Shown here: in pieces, positions 6,687-12,315 of the stretch | How positions within the stretch are numbered: position 1 is the stretch's first letter | Layout of the letters: each line of letters begins with the position of its first letter | Virus record (IMG/VR): IMGVR_UViG_3300000230_000044 | Coordinates: 1-20,292 of that record | Source of the DNA: a virus | Length of the DNA stretch: 20,292 bases | Reading direction: 5' to 3' (one strand) | The notes under the pieces: generated by a model | Database searches by the model: none | The model's input: the letters and a program-made list of their open reading frames with translations, nothing else | Told to the model about the DNA's origin: nothing | Translations under genes and position numbers: made by a program

Positions 6687-6715
6687 AGAGCGCCCTTTAT
6701 ACCGGCGCTCTTTTT
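6687..6715 (+). terminator. Rho-independent terminator after the packaging/portal operon
   Basis: AGAGCGCC (6687-6694) pairs perfectly with GGCGCTCT (6704-6711), with a 9-nt loop and TTTTTATTA following. It should end transcripts from the terminase-portal-MuF block. The right arm carries a full copy of the iterated 13-mer in reverse orientation. Confidence 0.85.
6700..6712 (-). repeat. Iterated 13-mer, copy 3 (in terminator arm)
   Basis: TACCGGCGCTCTT on the plus strand is the exact reverse complement of AAGAGCGCCGGTA. It forms the right arm of the terminator. Confidence 0.85.
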
Positions 6716-6743
6716 ATTACTCTAACAGAGACTAACAGATGTC

Positions 6744-6769
6744 TCCCAGATGAAATAAATCATCTGGGA
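6744..6769. repeat. Perfect 10-bp inverted repeat
   Basis: TCCCAGATGA (6744-6753) and TCATCTGGGA (6760-6769) are exact inverted repeats around AATAAA. No T-run follows, so a protein-binding site or cruciform is likelier than a terminator. Confidence 0.8.
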
Positions 6770-6780
6770 TAGATAAATTT

Positions 6781-6848
6781 CGTGTAGTTCAATAGTAAAT
6801 AACATAAAAACAGCACTCTCTTAATACTATATACTCTCCCAGATATAA
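6781..6848. repeat. Noncoding direct-repeat module, copy A
   Basis: CGTGTAGTTCAATAGT is followed by CTCTCTTAATA and then CTCTCCCA. The same ordered elements recur exactly 150 bp downstream at 6931, with divergent spacers between them. No coding signal is seen. Confidence 0.65.
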
Positions 6849-6930
6849 CAGATAATATTGATTAACATTTACGTTATTTTGTAGGACTTTAAGCAATATA
6901 GTGTTATTTGTGGGAGAGCTGGGAGAGTTG

Positions 6931-6997
6931 CGTATAGTTCAATAGTCGTTTACGCTCTCTTAATGGCGCTTTTTTGCTCTCCCATCATCTGGTAGAG
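6931..6997. repeat. Noncoding direct-repeat module, copy B
   Basis: CGTATAGTTCAATAGT, then GCTCTCTTAATGG, then CTCTCCCA follow in the same order as in copy A. The first element differs from copy A at one base in 16. Confidence 0.65.
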
Positions 6998-7035
6998 TTG
7001 TTGTCTATGATTACAAAAACGTGATTTATGATTGC

Positions 7036-7048
7036 AAGAGCGCCGGTA
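7036..7048 (+). repeat. Iterated 13-mer, copy 4 (noncoding)
   Basis: This is an exact copy of AAGAGCGCCGGTA in the intergenic region upstream of the hairpin at 7057, outside any gene. Confidence 0.85.
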
Positions 7049-7056
7049 AGGGGAGG

Positions 7057-7085
7057 AAGCTCCCTATTCGGGGAGTTTAATTATT
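7057..7085 (+). terminator. Terminator-like hairpin between convergent transcription units
   Basis: AAGCTCCC (7057-7064) pairs with GGGAGTTT (7071-7078), with one G-U pair and a 6-nt loop. AATTATTTTA follows on the plus strand. It sits just past the stop of the minus-strand gene at 7086, so it could separate the converging transcripts. The T-tract is imperfect. Confidence 0.5.
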
Positions 7086-7391
7086 TTACTTATTCTTTGG
7101 CCGCCCACCCTTGCGTCCGTTTTCGGCGCTGGTCTTAGATTTGCGCTCCGATTTTATAGAGCCGAGAGCGGTGGCGGCTTTGGCTGTGGCGTCTGCGATA
7201 ACTGCGCCGTCTTTATAAATTGACCAGTGACCATCGTCCGACATGACCGGGTAAAAATTGCATTGGCAATTACTCATGCCGCAGAGCGTCTTTTCGAGTT
7301 TTGTTTGCTGCGCTTCGGTCAGGGGTTGCCCGTCGGTTACGTCGAGCGTTACGCGGGCATTGTGGTAGGGGTGTTCAAAGGTCTTTTTCAT
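7086..7391 (-). CDS. Hypothetical protein with basic GGRP tail, last gene of the minus-strand cassette
   Basis: The 101-residue protein starts at ATG 7391-7389 with AGGAGATCG just upstream, the same leader sequence as before ATG 219. The N-terminal part (HPYHNARVTLDV) looks beta-rich. Residues about 37-44 (CGMSNCQC) hold three cysteines that could bind metal. The C-terminus (SAENGRKGGRPKNK) is a basic AT-hook-like tail common in small phage DNA-associated proteins. I do not recognise the family. The plus-strand frames over it (7227-7561) lack start signals and are shadows. It is probably expressed from the promoter at 7749-7777. Confidence 0.65.
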   Translation of the reverse strand: MKKTFEHPYHNARVTLDVTDGQPLTEAQQTKLEKTLCGMSNCQCNFYPVMSDDGHWSIYKDGAVIADATAKAATALGSIKSERKSKTSAENGRKGGRPKNK

Positions 7392-7405
7392 TTCGATCTC
7401 CTTTT

Positions 7406-7510
7406 TTACTTGCTCATGGTGTTGTTGATTTTGCGGACGGATGCTTCGTATTTCTCGGCCTGGGCCTGGGCCCAGATTTGTGCTTCGGTTATCTGGTCTT
7501 CGTTGCGCAT
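7406..7510 (-). CDS. Very small protein of 34 residues, middle gene of the minus cassette
   Basis: The frame runs from ATG 7510-7508 to TAA 7408-7406 and encodes MRNEDQITEAQIWAQAQAEK followed by a short basic end. It is an alanine/glutamine-rich single-helix protein. It overlaps the end of the upstream gene (7489-7728) by 22 bp and ends 14 bp before the next start, so it fills the gap in the operon exactly. The Shine-Dalgarno is weak, and translation may be coupled to the upstream gene. No family is recognised. Confidence 0.6.
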   Translation of the reverse strand: MRNEDQITEAQIWAQAQAEKYEASVRKINNTMSK

Positions 7511-7728
7511 ATTTTGATCATTTCGGCGACGGTGGCGGGCATCGGGGTGACAAGTTTCTGACCGTTGATAAAAAACTGTATTCCTTCGGGGCGGATGCTT
7601 GCGCCGGTGCTGATTTCTTTGCCGTCGATGCTCATGCTGCTGATTTCGATCAACCGAGTGCCAACCCTGCGAGTGATTTCGATTTCGATTGTCTTGCCGC
7701 TTTTGGTAGTCCAGTTAGTTTTTGTCAT
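7489..7728 (-). CDS. Hypothetical beta-rich small protein, first gene of the minus cassette
   Basis: The 79-residue protein starts at ATG 7728-7726 with AGGAG about 9 bases upstream. It begins MTKTNWTTKSGKTIEIEI, has a strand-rich middle (IDGKEISTGASIRPEGIQFFINGQK) and a short helical end. It resembles small phage proteins with paired strands, but I cannot assign a family. It is the promoter-proximal gene of a three-gene unit oriented against the surrounding virion genes, a moron-like arrangement. Its strong promoter (7749-7777) and an overlapping dyad suggest regulated expression separate from the late genes. Confidence 0.65.
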   Translation of the reverse strand: MTKTNWTTKSGKTIEIEITRRVGTRLIEISSMSIDGKEISTGASIRPEGIQFFINGQKLVTPMPATVAEMIKICATKTR

Positions 7729-7748
7729 CTCATATCTCCTATGTATTT

Positions 7749-7777
7749 AGTATGTATCCTATCGCTAGGTTTGTCAA
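7749..7777 (-). promoter_or_regulatory. Sigma70-type promoter for the moron-like cassette
   Basis: On the minus strand a perfect TTGACA (7777-7772) is followed by 17 bp and CATACT (7754-7749). AGGAG and ATG 7728 lie just downstream, giving a short leader. This is the best -35 box in the window. Confidence 0.75.
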
Positions 7778-7790
7778 TGGATTATAGGAT
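7756..7790. promoter_or_regulatory. Operator-like dyad overlapping the cassette promoter
   Basis: ATCCTAT (7756-7762) and ATAGGAT (7784-7790) are exact inverted repeats flanking the -35 box. A second small dyad, CCTA-TCGC-TAGG (7758-7769), lies in the spacer. The arrangement fits a repressor site; no cognate protein is proven. Confidence 0.5.
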
Positions 7791-7946
7791 TTTGATACAA
7801 AGATACAATATGCAAAAACGGCGTTTTGATTGCGCGGATTATCTCTAAAAAGATTATGCCTGCATGACCACAGGAAGGGCTACAGCGCACGCATTTTAGC
7901 AATGGGTAATCTGATAAGGGTATAACTCTGAAATCGCCGCATTTTA

Positions 7947-8004
7947 TACCCCCATATATGGCTTATATTATGTAACTAACTAACCAATACCCATATATAG
8001 GGCT
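7947..8004. promoter_or_regulatory. Pair of related palindromic sites in the divergent intergenic region
   Basis: CCATATATGG (7952-7961) is a perfect palindrome and CCCATATATAGGG (7990-8002) a near-perfect one. Both sit in the shared context ATACCC...GGCT, with centres about 40 bp apart. TAACTAACTAACC lies between them. They look like two binding sites for one dimeric protein on the same face of the helix. The rest of 7791-8090 shows no gene. Confidence 0.5.
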
Positions 8005-8090
8005 AAAAATAACTAAAAAACGCTATTTTTGCCGGGAGGATTGCGCACGAACTTTTCAGCACAGCCCTTCTGTGTGGCTTGTGGCGGGTA

Positions 8091-8119
8091 TTGTTTTTTT
8101 TGGGGGATTGTCGTATACT
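8091..8119 (+). promoter_or_regulatory. Weak candidate promoter for the capsid operon
   Basis: TTGTTT (8091-8096), 17 bp and TATACT (8114-8119) precede the Shine-Dalgarno and start of the gene at 8146. The -35 match is poor (three of six), so this is tentative. A promoter is expected here because transcription from upstream should end at 6687-6715. Confidence 0.35.
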
Positions 8120-8145
8120 TGATATTAGTTTGGAGGCATTATCTT

Positions 8146-8502
8146 ATGGACATGATCCGCGTAGCAGTTACGACAGACGCCGGGGGAGTTGGTACCGCCC
8201 AGGCAACACAGCGCATAAACGGCGTTTTGTATGCCGTCCAATTGGCTGATGGTGACTTTGCTGACGGCGTTGATGTTACCCTGACATTTGAGCAGGCCGA
8301 AGTCAGTATCCCGGTTTTGGTCAAGGCCGATTTCAATACAGACCAGCTCGTTTACCCGCGCGCGTATGCGGCCCTGGGTACGGATGGCACGGCTCTGACT
8401 GACATCGTTTTACCGATCAGCGTGGGCTACCCGAAGGCGGTTATTGCTCAGGGTGGCAATGTAAAATCAGGAACATTTATTTTCTACATCATCCCGATGT
8501 AG
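8146..8502 (+). CDS. Conserved phage virion-region protein of unknown function
   Basis: The start at ATG 8146 is chosen for GGAGG (8132-8136) upstream; the open frame back to 8029 is not coding-like. The 118-residue product is beta-rich and begins MDMIRVAVTTDAGG. It has the pattern of small proteins found near the capsid genes of many tailed phages: an early 'DFADGVDVTLTFE' strand pair, a 'YPRAYA' middle and a closing 'VIAQGGNVKSGTF'. Its role is not known to me; a minor structural or decoration protein is the usual guess. It opens the capsid operon, 37 bp before the scaffold gene, and ends with TAG. Confidence 0.75.
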   Translation: MDMIRVAVTTDAGGVGTAQATQRINGVLYAVQLADGDFADGVDVTLTFEQAEVSIPVLVKADFNTDQLVYPRAYAALGTDGTALTDIVLPISVGYPKAVIAQGGNVKSGTFIFYIIPM

Positions 8503-8539
8503 TTTTCGCAGCGGTGCGTAAAAACCGGGAAAGGCCGAC

Positions 8540-9022
8540 ATGGCAGATGAAAATCCAGTAACAGAACCAACGACAGAGCCGGAAGCAAAAGACGCTCCGC
8601 CTAAATCGTGGGAAGAGATTTTCAAACACCCGCGATTTAAGGAACTCTCCACCAGGGCAACAAAAGCCGAGAAGGCGTTAGCTGACGCAGACGCGGCAAA
8701 GCTTAAAGAGGTGAGCGATTATAAAACTCTCTTTGAGAAAACCGAAGGCGAACTCAAGCAAGAACGCGCTATCAATCTGCGTTTGAGAGTTGCATCCTCA
8801 AAGGGTATCCCTGACCTGTACACCAGGCTGCAGGGTGAGACCGAGGAAGAGCTTTTACAGGACGCCGAAGGCTTACTGGCGCTTTTGAAACCAGCGCCGA
8901 AAGCCGATGACAAGGGCAAAGGCCTCGCACCCCTGAACGGTAGCGGCGGCTCCCCTGAAATCGACTTTACAAAAGAAACAGACCCCGCGAAGATCCGTGA
9001 GGCGTACCGAAAGAAACAGTAA
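8540..9022 (+). CDS. Scaffolding protein
   Basis: The 160-residue protein is highly charged. It has a disordered acidic N-terminus (ENPVTEPTTEPEAKDAPPK) and a coiled-coil core (about residues 35-85, with KAEKALADADAAKLKEV and LFEKTEGELKQERAIN). A lower-complexity region follows, then a basic end (KIREAYRKKQ). A helical body with a basic C-terminus directly before the coat gene is the classical scaffold layout; the basic end would contact the coat protein during procapsid assembly. GAAAGG precedes ATG 8540. No separate maturation protease is seen nearby, which agrees with a P22-like assembly route. Confidence 0.8.
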   Translation: MADENPVTEPTTEPEAKDAPPKSWEEIFKHPRFKELSTRATKAEKALADADAAKLKEVSDYKTLFEKTEGELKQERAINLRLRVASSKGIPDLYTRLQGETEEELLQDAEGLLALLKPAPKADDKGKGLAPLNGSGGSPEIDFTKETDPAKIREAYRKKQ

Positions 9023-9067
9023 CAAAATTGTTGCAGGCGTGGCGAACACGTAAAAAGCGTATAACCT

Positions 9068-9100
9068 GCTAATCCATCCATAACCTGAAAAAGGATTAGC
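9068..9100 (+). promoter_or_regulatory. Hairpin that would cover the coat-protein Shine-Dalgarno
   Basis: GCTAATCC (9068-9075) is exactly complementary to GGATTAGC (9093-9100), with a 17-nt loop. The right arm contains the GGA of the AAGGA site used by ATG 9105. ATAACCTG is also repeated directly at 9061-9068 and 9080-9087. The inference is translational control of the coat gene. Confidence 0.5.
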
Positions 9101-9104
9101 TAAA

Positions 9105-10001
9105 ATGGCAAACATTACTGCCGCACTCGTAGCCGATAGTACCCCTACTATCATCGCAGCCGAAGCGCTGCAATACCTCCAGAGTAATACCGTTCTGGCC
9201 CGTCTCGTCAACCGGGATTATGAGAACGAAGTTGCCGAATTTGGTAACGTTGTGAAAATTCCCTATGGTGGAGCGTTGACTGTCAACGACAAAACCGCTG
9301 ATACCGTCATCACCCTGAATGCCCCGGACGATGCCGCGTACACCTTGACGCTGAACAAGCACAAGGAAGTCAGTTTCGTGATCGAGGACATCGCCAAAGC
9401 CTTTGCCCGCCCGGATTGGTTCCAGGTGTATGCCGCGGATGCGATGGCGAAAATGGCCGAAAAGATCGACGATGACATCGCCGCGCTGTACGCTGGCTTT
9501 TCGCAGTCGATCAACGCCGTTGCCGGTCTGAGCGAAGGAACCTTCCGCGAAGCCCGCCGCCTGCTGAACGCGGCCAAAGCCCCCCTGACCAATCGTAATT
9601 TCGTGCTGCATGAAGATGCGGATTATGAATTTCTTGGTATCGAGAAAGTCATCAACGCCGAGTACGCTGCCGCGTTGGGTGGCAAGGCCGCCGACAGTCT
9701 CGTTGGGCGCTTTATGGGATTTGATGTGTTCATGGATCAGCAAATCGCCGTGGCCGGTGGTCAGTGTAAAAATATGGCTTTCCAGCGCAATGCGATTGTG
9801 ATGGCTAACCGCCCGCTGCCCGTTGCCCCCGCCGGTATGGGCGTTATACAGCGCGTTTTGAACGAAGACGGTATCGCCGTCCGCGTTACCATGAGCTACG
9901 ATCACAACTACCTCGGCGCGAAGTTCACCCTCGATACCCTGTACGGTGTCGCCGAAATGCGTGACTCGCACGGTATCGCCGTCTCGACTGACGAAATCTG
10001 A
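9105..10001 (+). CDS. Major capsid protein, P22 coat-like
   Basis: The 298-residue protein starts at ATG 9105 after AAGGA. Its sequence pattern matches P22-type coat proteins of the HK97 fold. There is an N-terminal arm (PTIIAAEALQYLQSNTVLA), a strand-rich part (FGNVVKIPYGG), a long spine helix around residues 100-135 (QVYAADAMAKMAEKIDDDIA), and a core with NRNFVLHEDADYEFL (165-179). The C-terminus (GVAEMRDSHGIAV) is also typical. It assembles around the scaffold into the icosahedral shell. Codon use here is GC-leaning and uniform, as expected for a highly expressed gene. It is flanked by hairpins on both sides (9068-9100 and 10015-10040). Confidence 0.92.
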   Translation: MANITAALVADSTPTIIAAEALQYLQSNTVLARLVNRDYENEVAEFGNVVKIPYGGALTVNDKTADTVITLNAPDDAAYTLTLNKHKEVSFVIEDIAKAFARPDWFQVYAADAMAKMAEKIDDDIAALYAGFSQSINAVAGLSEGTFREARRLLNAAKAPLTNRNFVLHEDADYEFLGIEKVINAEYAAALGGKAADSLVGRFMGFDVFMDQQIAVAGGQCKNMAFQRNAIVMANRPLPVAPAGMGVIQRVLNEDGIAVRVTMSYDHNYLGAKFTLDTLYGVAEMRDSHGIAVSTDEI

Positions 10002-10014
10002 GATTGACATAGAG

Positions 10015-10040
10015 TTGGGCGGGTAGCAATGCCCGCCCAA
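10015..10040 (+). promoter_or_regulatory. Perfect 9-bp intercistronic hairpin after the coat gene
   Basis: TTGGGCGGG (10015-10023) pairs with CCCGCCCAA (10032-10040), with an 8-nt loop. No T-run follows; TTGGAG (Shine-Dalgarno) and ATG 10056 come next. It could stabilise the coat message or attenuate downstream expression. Confidence 0.65.
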
Positions 10041-10055
10041 TTGGAGAAATAAAAA

Positions 10056-10448
10056 ATGGCTCTCTTCGATAACGCCGAAAGCAAAAGCATCAAAATCAAA
10101 CCCGTTTTTATGGTGGCTGCCGAAGCCGCAAATGTGAAAACCGTATCAATCCAGTTGATTGATCGTGAAAACGGCAATGAAATCAGCGAACGTGTTACCT
10201 TGCTTTGGTATCTGTCTGCAGATGCTAATGGAGATGCAATCGGCACAGCCCCGAGCGGTGGAACTGCCGCCGGTACTGATGGCTTGCTGATTGAATGGAC
10301 TGCAAACCTCGCCGGTATCGTTACGTCTGAGGCTGATGGTGATATTGATATCGCCATGACAGAAGCGGGCGCGCTGACGAATTATCTTATCTTGGTAATG
10401 CCAGACGGCAAGCTGTACGCCTCCCCGGCCATTACTCACGCTTCATAA
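10056..10448 (+). CDS. Capsid-associated beta-rich protein, possible decoration protein
   Basis: The 130-residue protein starts at ATG 10056 after GGAG. It is rich in predicted strands, with the pattern of an Ig-like or jelly-roll domain: VKTVSIQLIDRENGNEI, an ADANGDAIGTAPSGGTA loop, LLIEWTANLAGIV, ADGDIDIAMTEAG and a closing LVMPDGKLYASPAI. Similar proteins occur directly after the coat gene in other tailed phages and are usually left as structural proteins of unknown function. The position suggests that it decorates the shell. No catalytic motif is visible. Confidence 0.6.
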   Translation: MALFDNAESKSIKIKPVFMVAAEAANVKTVSIQLIDRENGNEISERVTLLWYLSADANGDAIGTAPSGGTAAGTDGLLIEWTANLAGIVTSEADGDIDIAMTEAGALTNYLILVMPDGKLYASPAITHAS

Positions 10449-10465
10449 ATTACAGAAAGGTGAAT

Positions 10466-10759
10466 ATGGCTCCGAATAAGAAATCTGCTTATGTTGCCCC
10501 GGCTCTCGCCGCTGATGAGGTTGAAAAGTTTTATCTGATCGTCAACCCCAAAGGCGCGATGCACGTGGTCAGTGAAGAACTGGCCCGCGTGCGGCTCAAA
10601 CTCCCCGGCTGGCGTCTCGCGTCGGCTGATGAAAAAGCCGCGTACAAAAAAGCTGACGGCAATCAGCGCGCCGGTCGCCCCCTGGCGAAACCGTTTAGCC
10701 CATCGCGTGAGATTGATGACGCGCTCCCGATGGACGCTGAAATCAAGAGCGAGGAATAA
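10466..10759 (+). CDS. Hypothetical small phage protein between capsid and connector genes
   Basis: The start at ATG 10466 is preferred over GTG 10460 because AAAGG lies 5 bases upstream. The 97-residue product begins MAPNKKSAYVAPALAADEVE and is charged and partly disordered at the end (FSPSREIDDALPMDAEIKSE). A middle segment (FYLIVNPKGAMHVVSEELA) looks ordered. No family is recognised. Its place between the coat-associated protein and the connector fits the small head protein often found here. Confidence 0.65.
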   Translation: MAPNKKSAYVAPALAADEVEKFYLIVNPKGAMHVVSEELARVRLKLPGWRLASADEKAAYKKADGNQRAGRPLAKPFSPSREIDDALPMDAEIKSEE

Positions 10760-10762
10760 CCC

Positions 10763-11587
10763 ATGCCCGCCGGTCGATCACTGTTTATCAATCACGACTT
10801 CGCACATAACCTAAACGGTTGGACTTCGACCGGCGGCGCGGTTTATCTTGTATCCGATGGAGATGAGCATTACGGCATGGCGAATTTGCCGGTAGGTGGG
10901 GCAATCTCTCAGGCTTTCGCGGTCATCCATAGCCGCGCCTATAGCTTACACATAAGTGCAAAATCCCCTACCGGCGCTCTTGTTGGGGCGCAGGCGACAG
11001 TATCGATCACGGACGGCGCAGGTTTGCCCGTTGTCACAAATAACCTCGTTGCAACTACCGCAACGTGGACTGAGACGATTTACACAATTGGCCTTGTCCC
11101 TGGTACAACCTATAACGTTAAGATCGAAAACGAGAGCGCCCCCGGCGATTTGCGGATTGATGACGCCTGGCTCTGGTTTGTCCCTGTCACCCGTGCGCAA
11201 ATTGCAACAGCAGTAAATACAAAACTTGGACGTATCGCAACTGAGCGCGGCTTGAACACTACCCCAAACGGGGCGTTGACCGAAGGCTCCTATACCTACG
11301 CCATTGACGCAGCTCTCCGCAATGCGGGGGCGATTGATCCTGATACCGGCAATCCTGATGTGCGTTGGCTTGACCCGTTGACCGTCCAAACCGCGATTGA
11401 TGCGACCCGGCGCGAGATGCTCGAGCAGTTGCAGAGCGATTACGCGGTTGAAGTTGATACACGCACAGGCCCGTATCAACAGAGCCTAAGCCAAAAACGC
11501 GCTGCAATTACCGAGATGTTAGGTGGCGGTAGTGGCGACGGCTCCCCGACTGGCGGCGTAGTAGTTCGTAGGATGACGCATGATTGA
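10763..11587 (+). CDS. Head-tail adaptor-like protein with an N-terminal carbohydrate-binding-like domain
   Basis: The 274-residue protein appears to have two parts. Residues about 6-141 look like a jelly-roll of the CBM4/CBM22 type: FINHDFAHNLNGWTSTGG at the start, alternating strands, and LRIDDAWLWF at the end, as in galactose-binding-like folds. Residues 143-274 are mostly helical. Near the C-terminus VDTRTGPYQQSLSQKRAAI resembles the end of gp15-type connector proteins, which sit below the portal. Gene order supports the adaptor role: the next gene is closure-like. The sugar-binding fold is a pattern-based inference. The stop overlaps the next start by 8 bp. A 13-mer repeat copy lies at 10969-10981. 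Confidence 0.6.
   Translation: MPAGRSLFINHDFAHNLNGWTSTGGAVYLVSDGDEHYGMANLPVGGAISQAFAVIHSRAYSLHISAKSPTGALVGAQATVSITDGAGLPVVTNNLVATTATWTETIYTIGLVPGTTYNVKIENESAPGDLRIDDAWLWFVPVTRAQIATAVNTKLGRIATERGLNTTPNGALTEGSYTYAIDAALRNAGAIDPDTGNPDVRWLDPLTVQTAIDATRREMLEQLQSDYAVEVDTRTGPYQQSLSQKRAAITEMLGGGSGDGSPTGGVVVRRMTHD
10969..10981 (-). repeat. Iterated 13-mer, copy 5
   Basis: TACCGGCGCTCTT on the plus strand is the exact reverse complement of AAGAGCGCCGGTA, inside the adaptor-like gene. Confidence 0.85.
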
Positions 11588-11906
11588 TTACAGCTTTGCG
11601 GCTATGACCACCGTCACGGCGTCAACCGAGCGCGCATCTCTTACCGGCTTTGTTGCAAATCTTTCGGGGCTGAAAATAACCCCACTTGCGCCGGTAGATG
11701 CTGAGACTAAACAACGGCTCGAAATCAATACCCCGCATGTGACTTGGGAAACCTGCCTGCAGGATGCGCCGGATATACGCAAGGGCGATAAGCTGGTAAT
11801 CGGCGCGGTGAAGTATCCTATTTACCATGTCGAGAAATGGCATTGGCTCCCGTCCGCTGATACCCGCTTGCGCATCATCGTTGAGGATCTCCGCAATGGC
11901 GTATAA
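11580..11906 (+). CDS. Head closure (head-tail connector) protein, gp16-like
   Basis: The 108-residue protein starts at ATG 11580 within the end of the adaptor gene. Size, position and fold pattern fit SPP1 gp16-type closure proteins, small beta-barrels that seal the portal after packaging. The second half has the typical '[DE]IRKGDKLVIGAVKYPIYHV' run followed by a strand with HWLPSADTRLRIIVE. The next gene starts before its end (11 bp overlap), so the connector genes are translated in a chain. The assignment is mainly from order and length. Confidence 0.6.
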   Translation: MIDYSFAAMTTVTASTERASLTGFVANLSGLKITPLAPVDAETKQRLEINTPHVTWETCLQDAPDIRKGDKLVIGAVKYPIYHVEKWHWLPSADTRLRIIVEDLRNGV

Positions 11907-12315
11907 ACCAGAGTTGTCAATCCAGGGTATCCAAAAAGCGCAGGAGCGGAATAATCGCCGTATCGCCGCTGTCAGGCCCGAAGGTGCAGCCGGTCAAGCC
12001 GTCAAGGATGCGATTATCAGTCTGCACAGGTACGCGACCCAGATTACGCACGTGGGCAAGTATACCGGCGGTGGTGCGCTCAAATCGTCTCATCGGATGG
12101 ACATAGACGAACTGCAAGGGACAGTGAGTATCGACCCTAAAAGTGTCTCGCCTCGCAGGACGAAAACGAAAAATAAGCCGGTAATCTATGGTATTTACGA
12201 AAACGCGCACGGTGGTGAACATGCCTTTTATGACCGGACTATATCCGAAATAGGCGAGCAAGTAGTCGAGCGCGCAAAAGATACAATCAGGAACGCGGTG
12301 TTATATGCCAAGTAG
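11896..12315 (+). CDS. Neck / tail completion protein, HK97 gp10-like
   Basis: The start at ATG 11896 (139 residues) follows GAGGAT; the open frame back to 11827 lies in the closure gene. The protein begins MAYKPELSIQGIQKAQERN and has the helix-then-strand layout of HK97 gp10-like proteins: a helical start, a long helix (AAGQAVKDAIISLHRYATQI), basic loops with KSSHRM, a YENAHGGEHAFYDRTI segment and a final helix (VVERAKDTIRNAV). In this family the 'G...A.F...T' segment near the end is characteristic. It would join head to tail during assembly. It ends with TAG and overlaps the next gene by 11 bp. Confidence 0.65.
   Translation: MAYKPELSIQGIQKAQERNNRRIAAVRPEGAAGQAVKDAIISLHRYATQITHVGKYTGGGALKSSHRMDIDELQGTVSIDPKSVSPRRTKTKNKPVIYGIYENAHGGEHAFYDRTISEIGEQVVERAKDTIRNAVLYAK

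Larger units (their letters stand above)
6716..7056. promoter_or_regulatory. AT-rich, gene-free, repeat-dense intergenic region (iteron-like)
   Basis: No supported gene lies here. CTAACAGA occurs twice at 10-bp spacing (6722-6729, 6732-6739). The octamer CTCTCCCA occurs at 6834-6841 and 6977-6984 and as TGGGAGAG at 6911-6918 and 6920-6927, the last two in tandem. A near copy is at 6742-6748. CTCTCCCA at 6977 also forms an imperfect dyad with TGGTAGAG (6990-6997). Such clusters act as operators or replication iterons in other phages; which applies here is unknown. Confidence 0.55.

Noticed and set aside
6781-6950. tRNA-like fragments suggested by TAGTTCAATAGT
   Set aside because: No acceptor or anticodon stems pair around either copy.
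6721-7000. CRISPR array
   Set aside because: Repeats are short, in mixed orientations and with irregular spacing, and no uniform repeat-spacer units exist.
7227-7848. Long plus-strand open frames over the moron-like cassette
   Set aside because: They lack Shine-Dalgarno sites and are antisense shadows; the minus-strand genes have AGGAG sites, a promoter and tight overlaps.
9096-10040. A 314-residue minus-strand open frame opposite the coat gene
   Set aside because: It is a GC-driven shadow of the coat gene, which has a recognisable fold pattern and ribosome-binding site.
10946-11479. A 177-residue minus-strand frame within the adaptor-like gene
   Set aside because: No start signal, cysteine- and arginine-rich nonsense composition, and a well supported plus-strand gene over the same bases.
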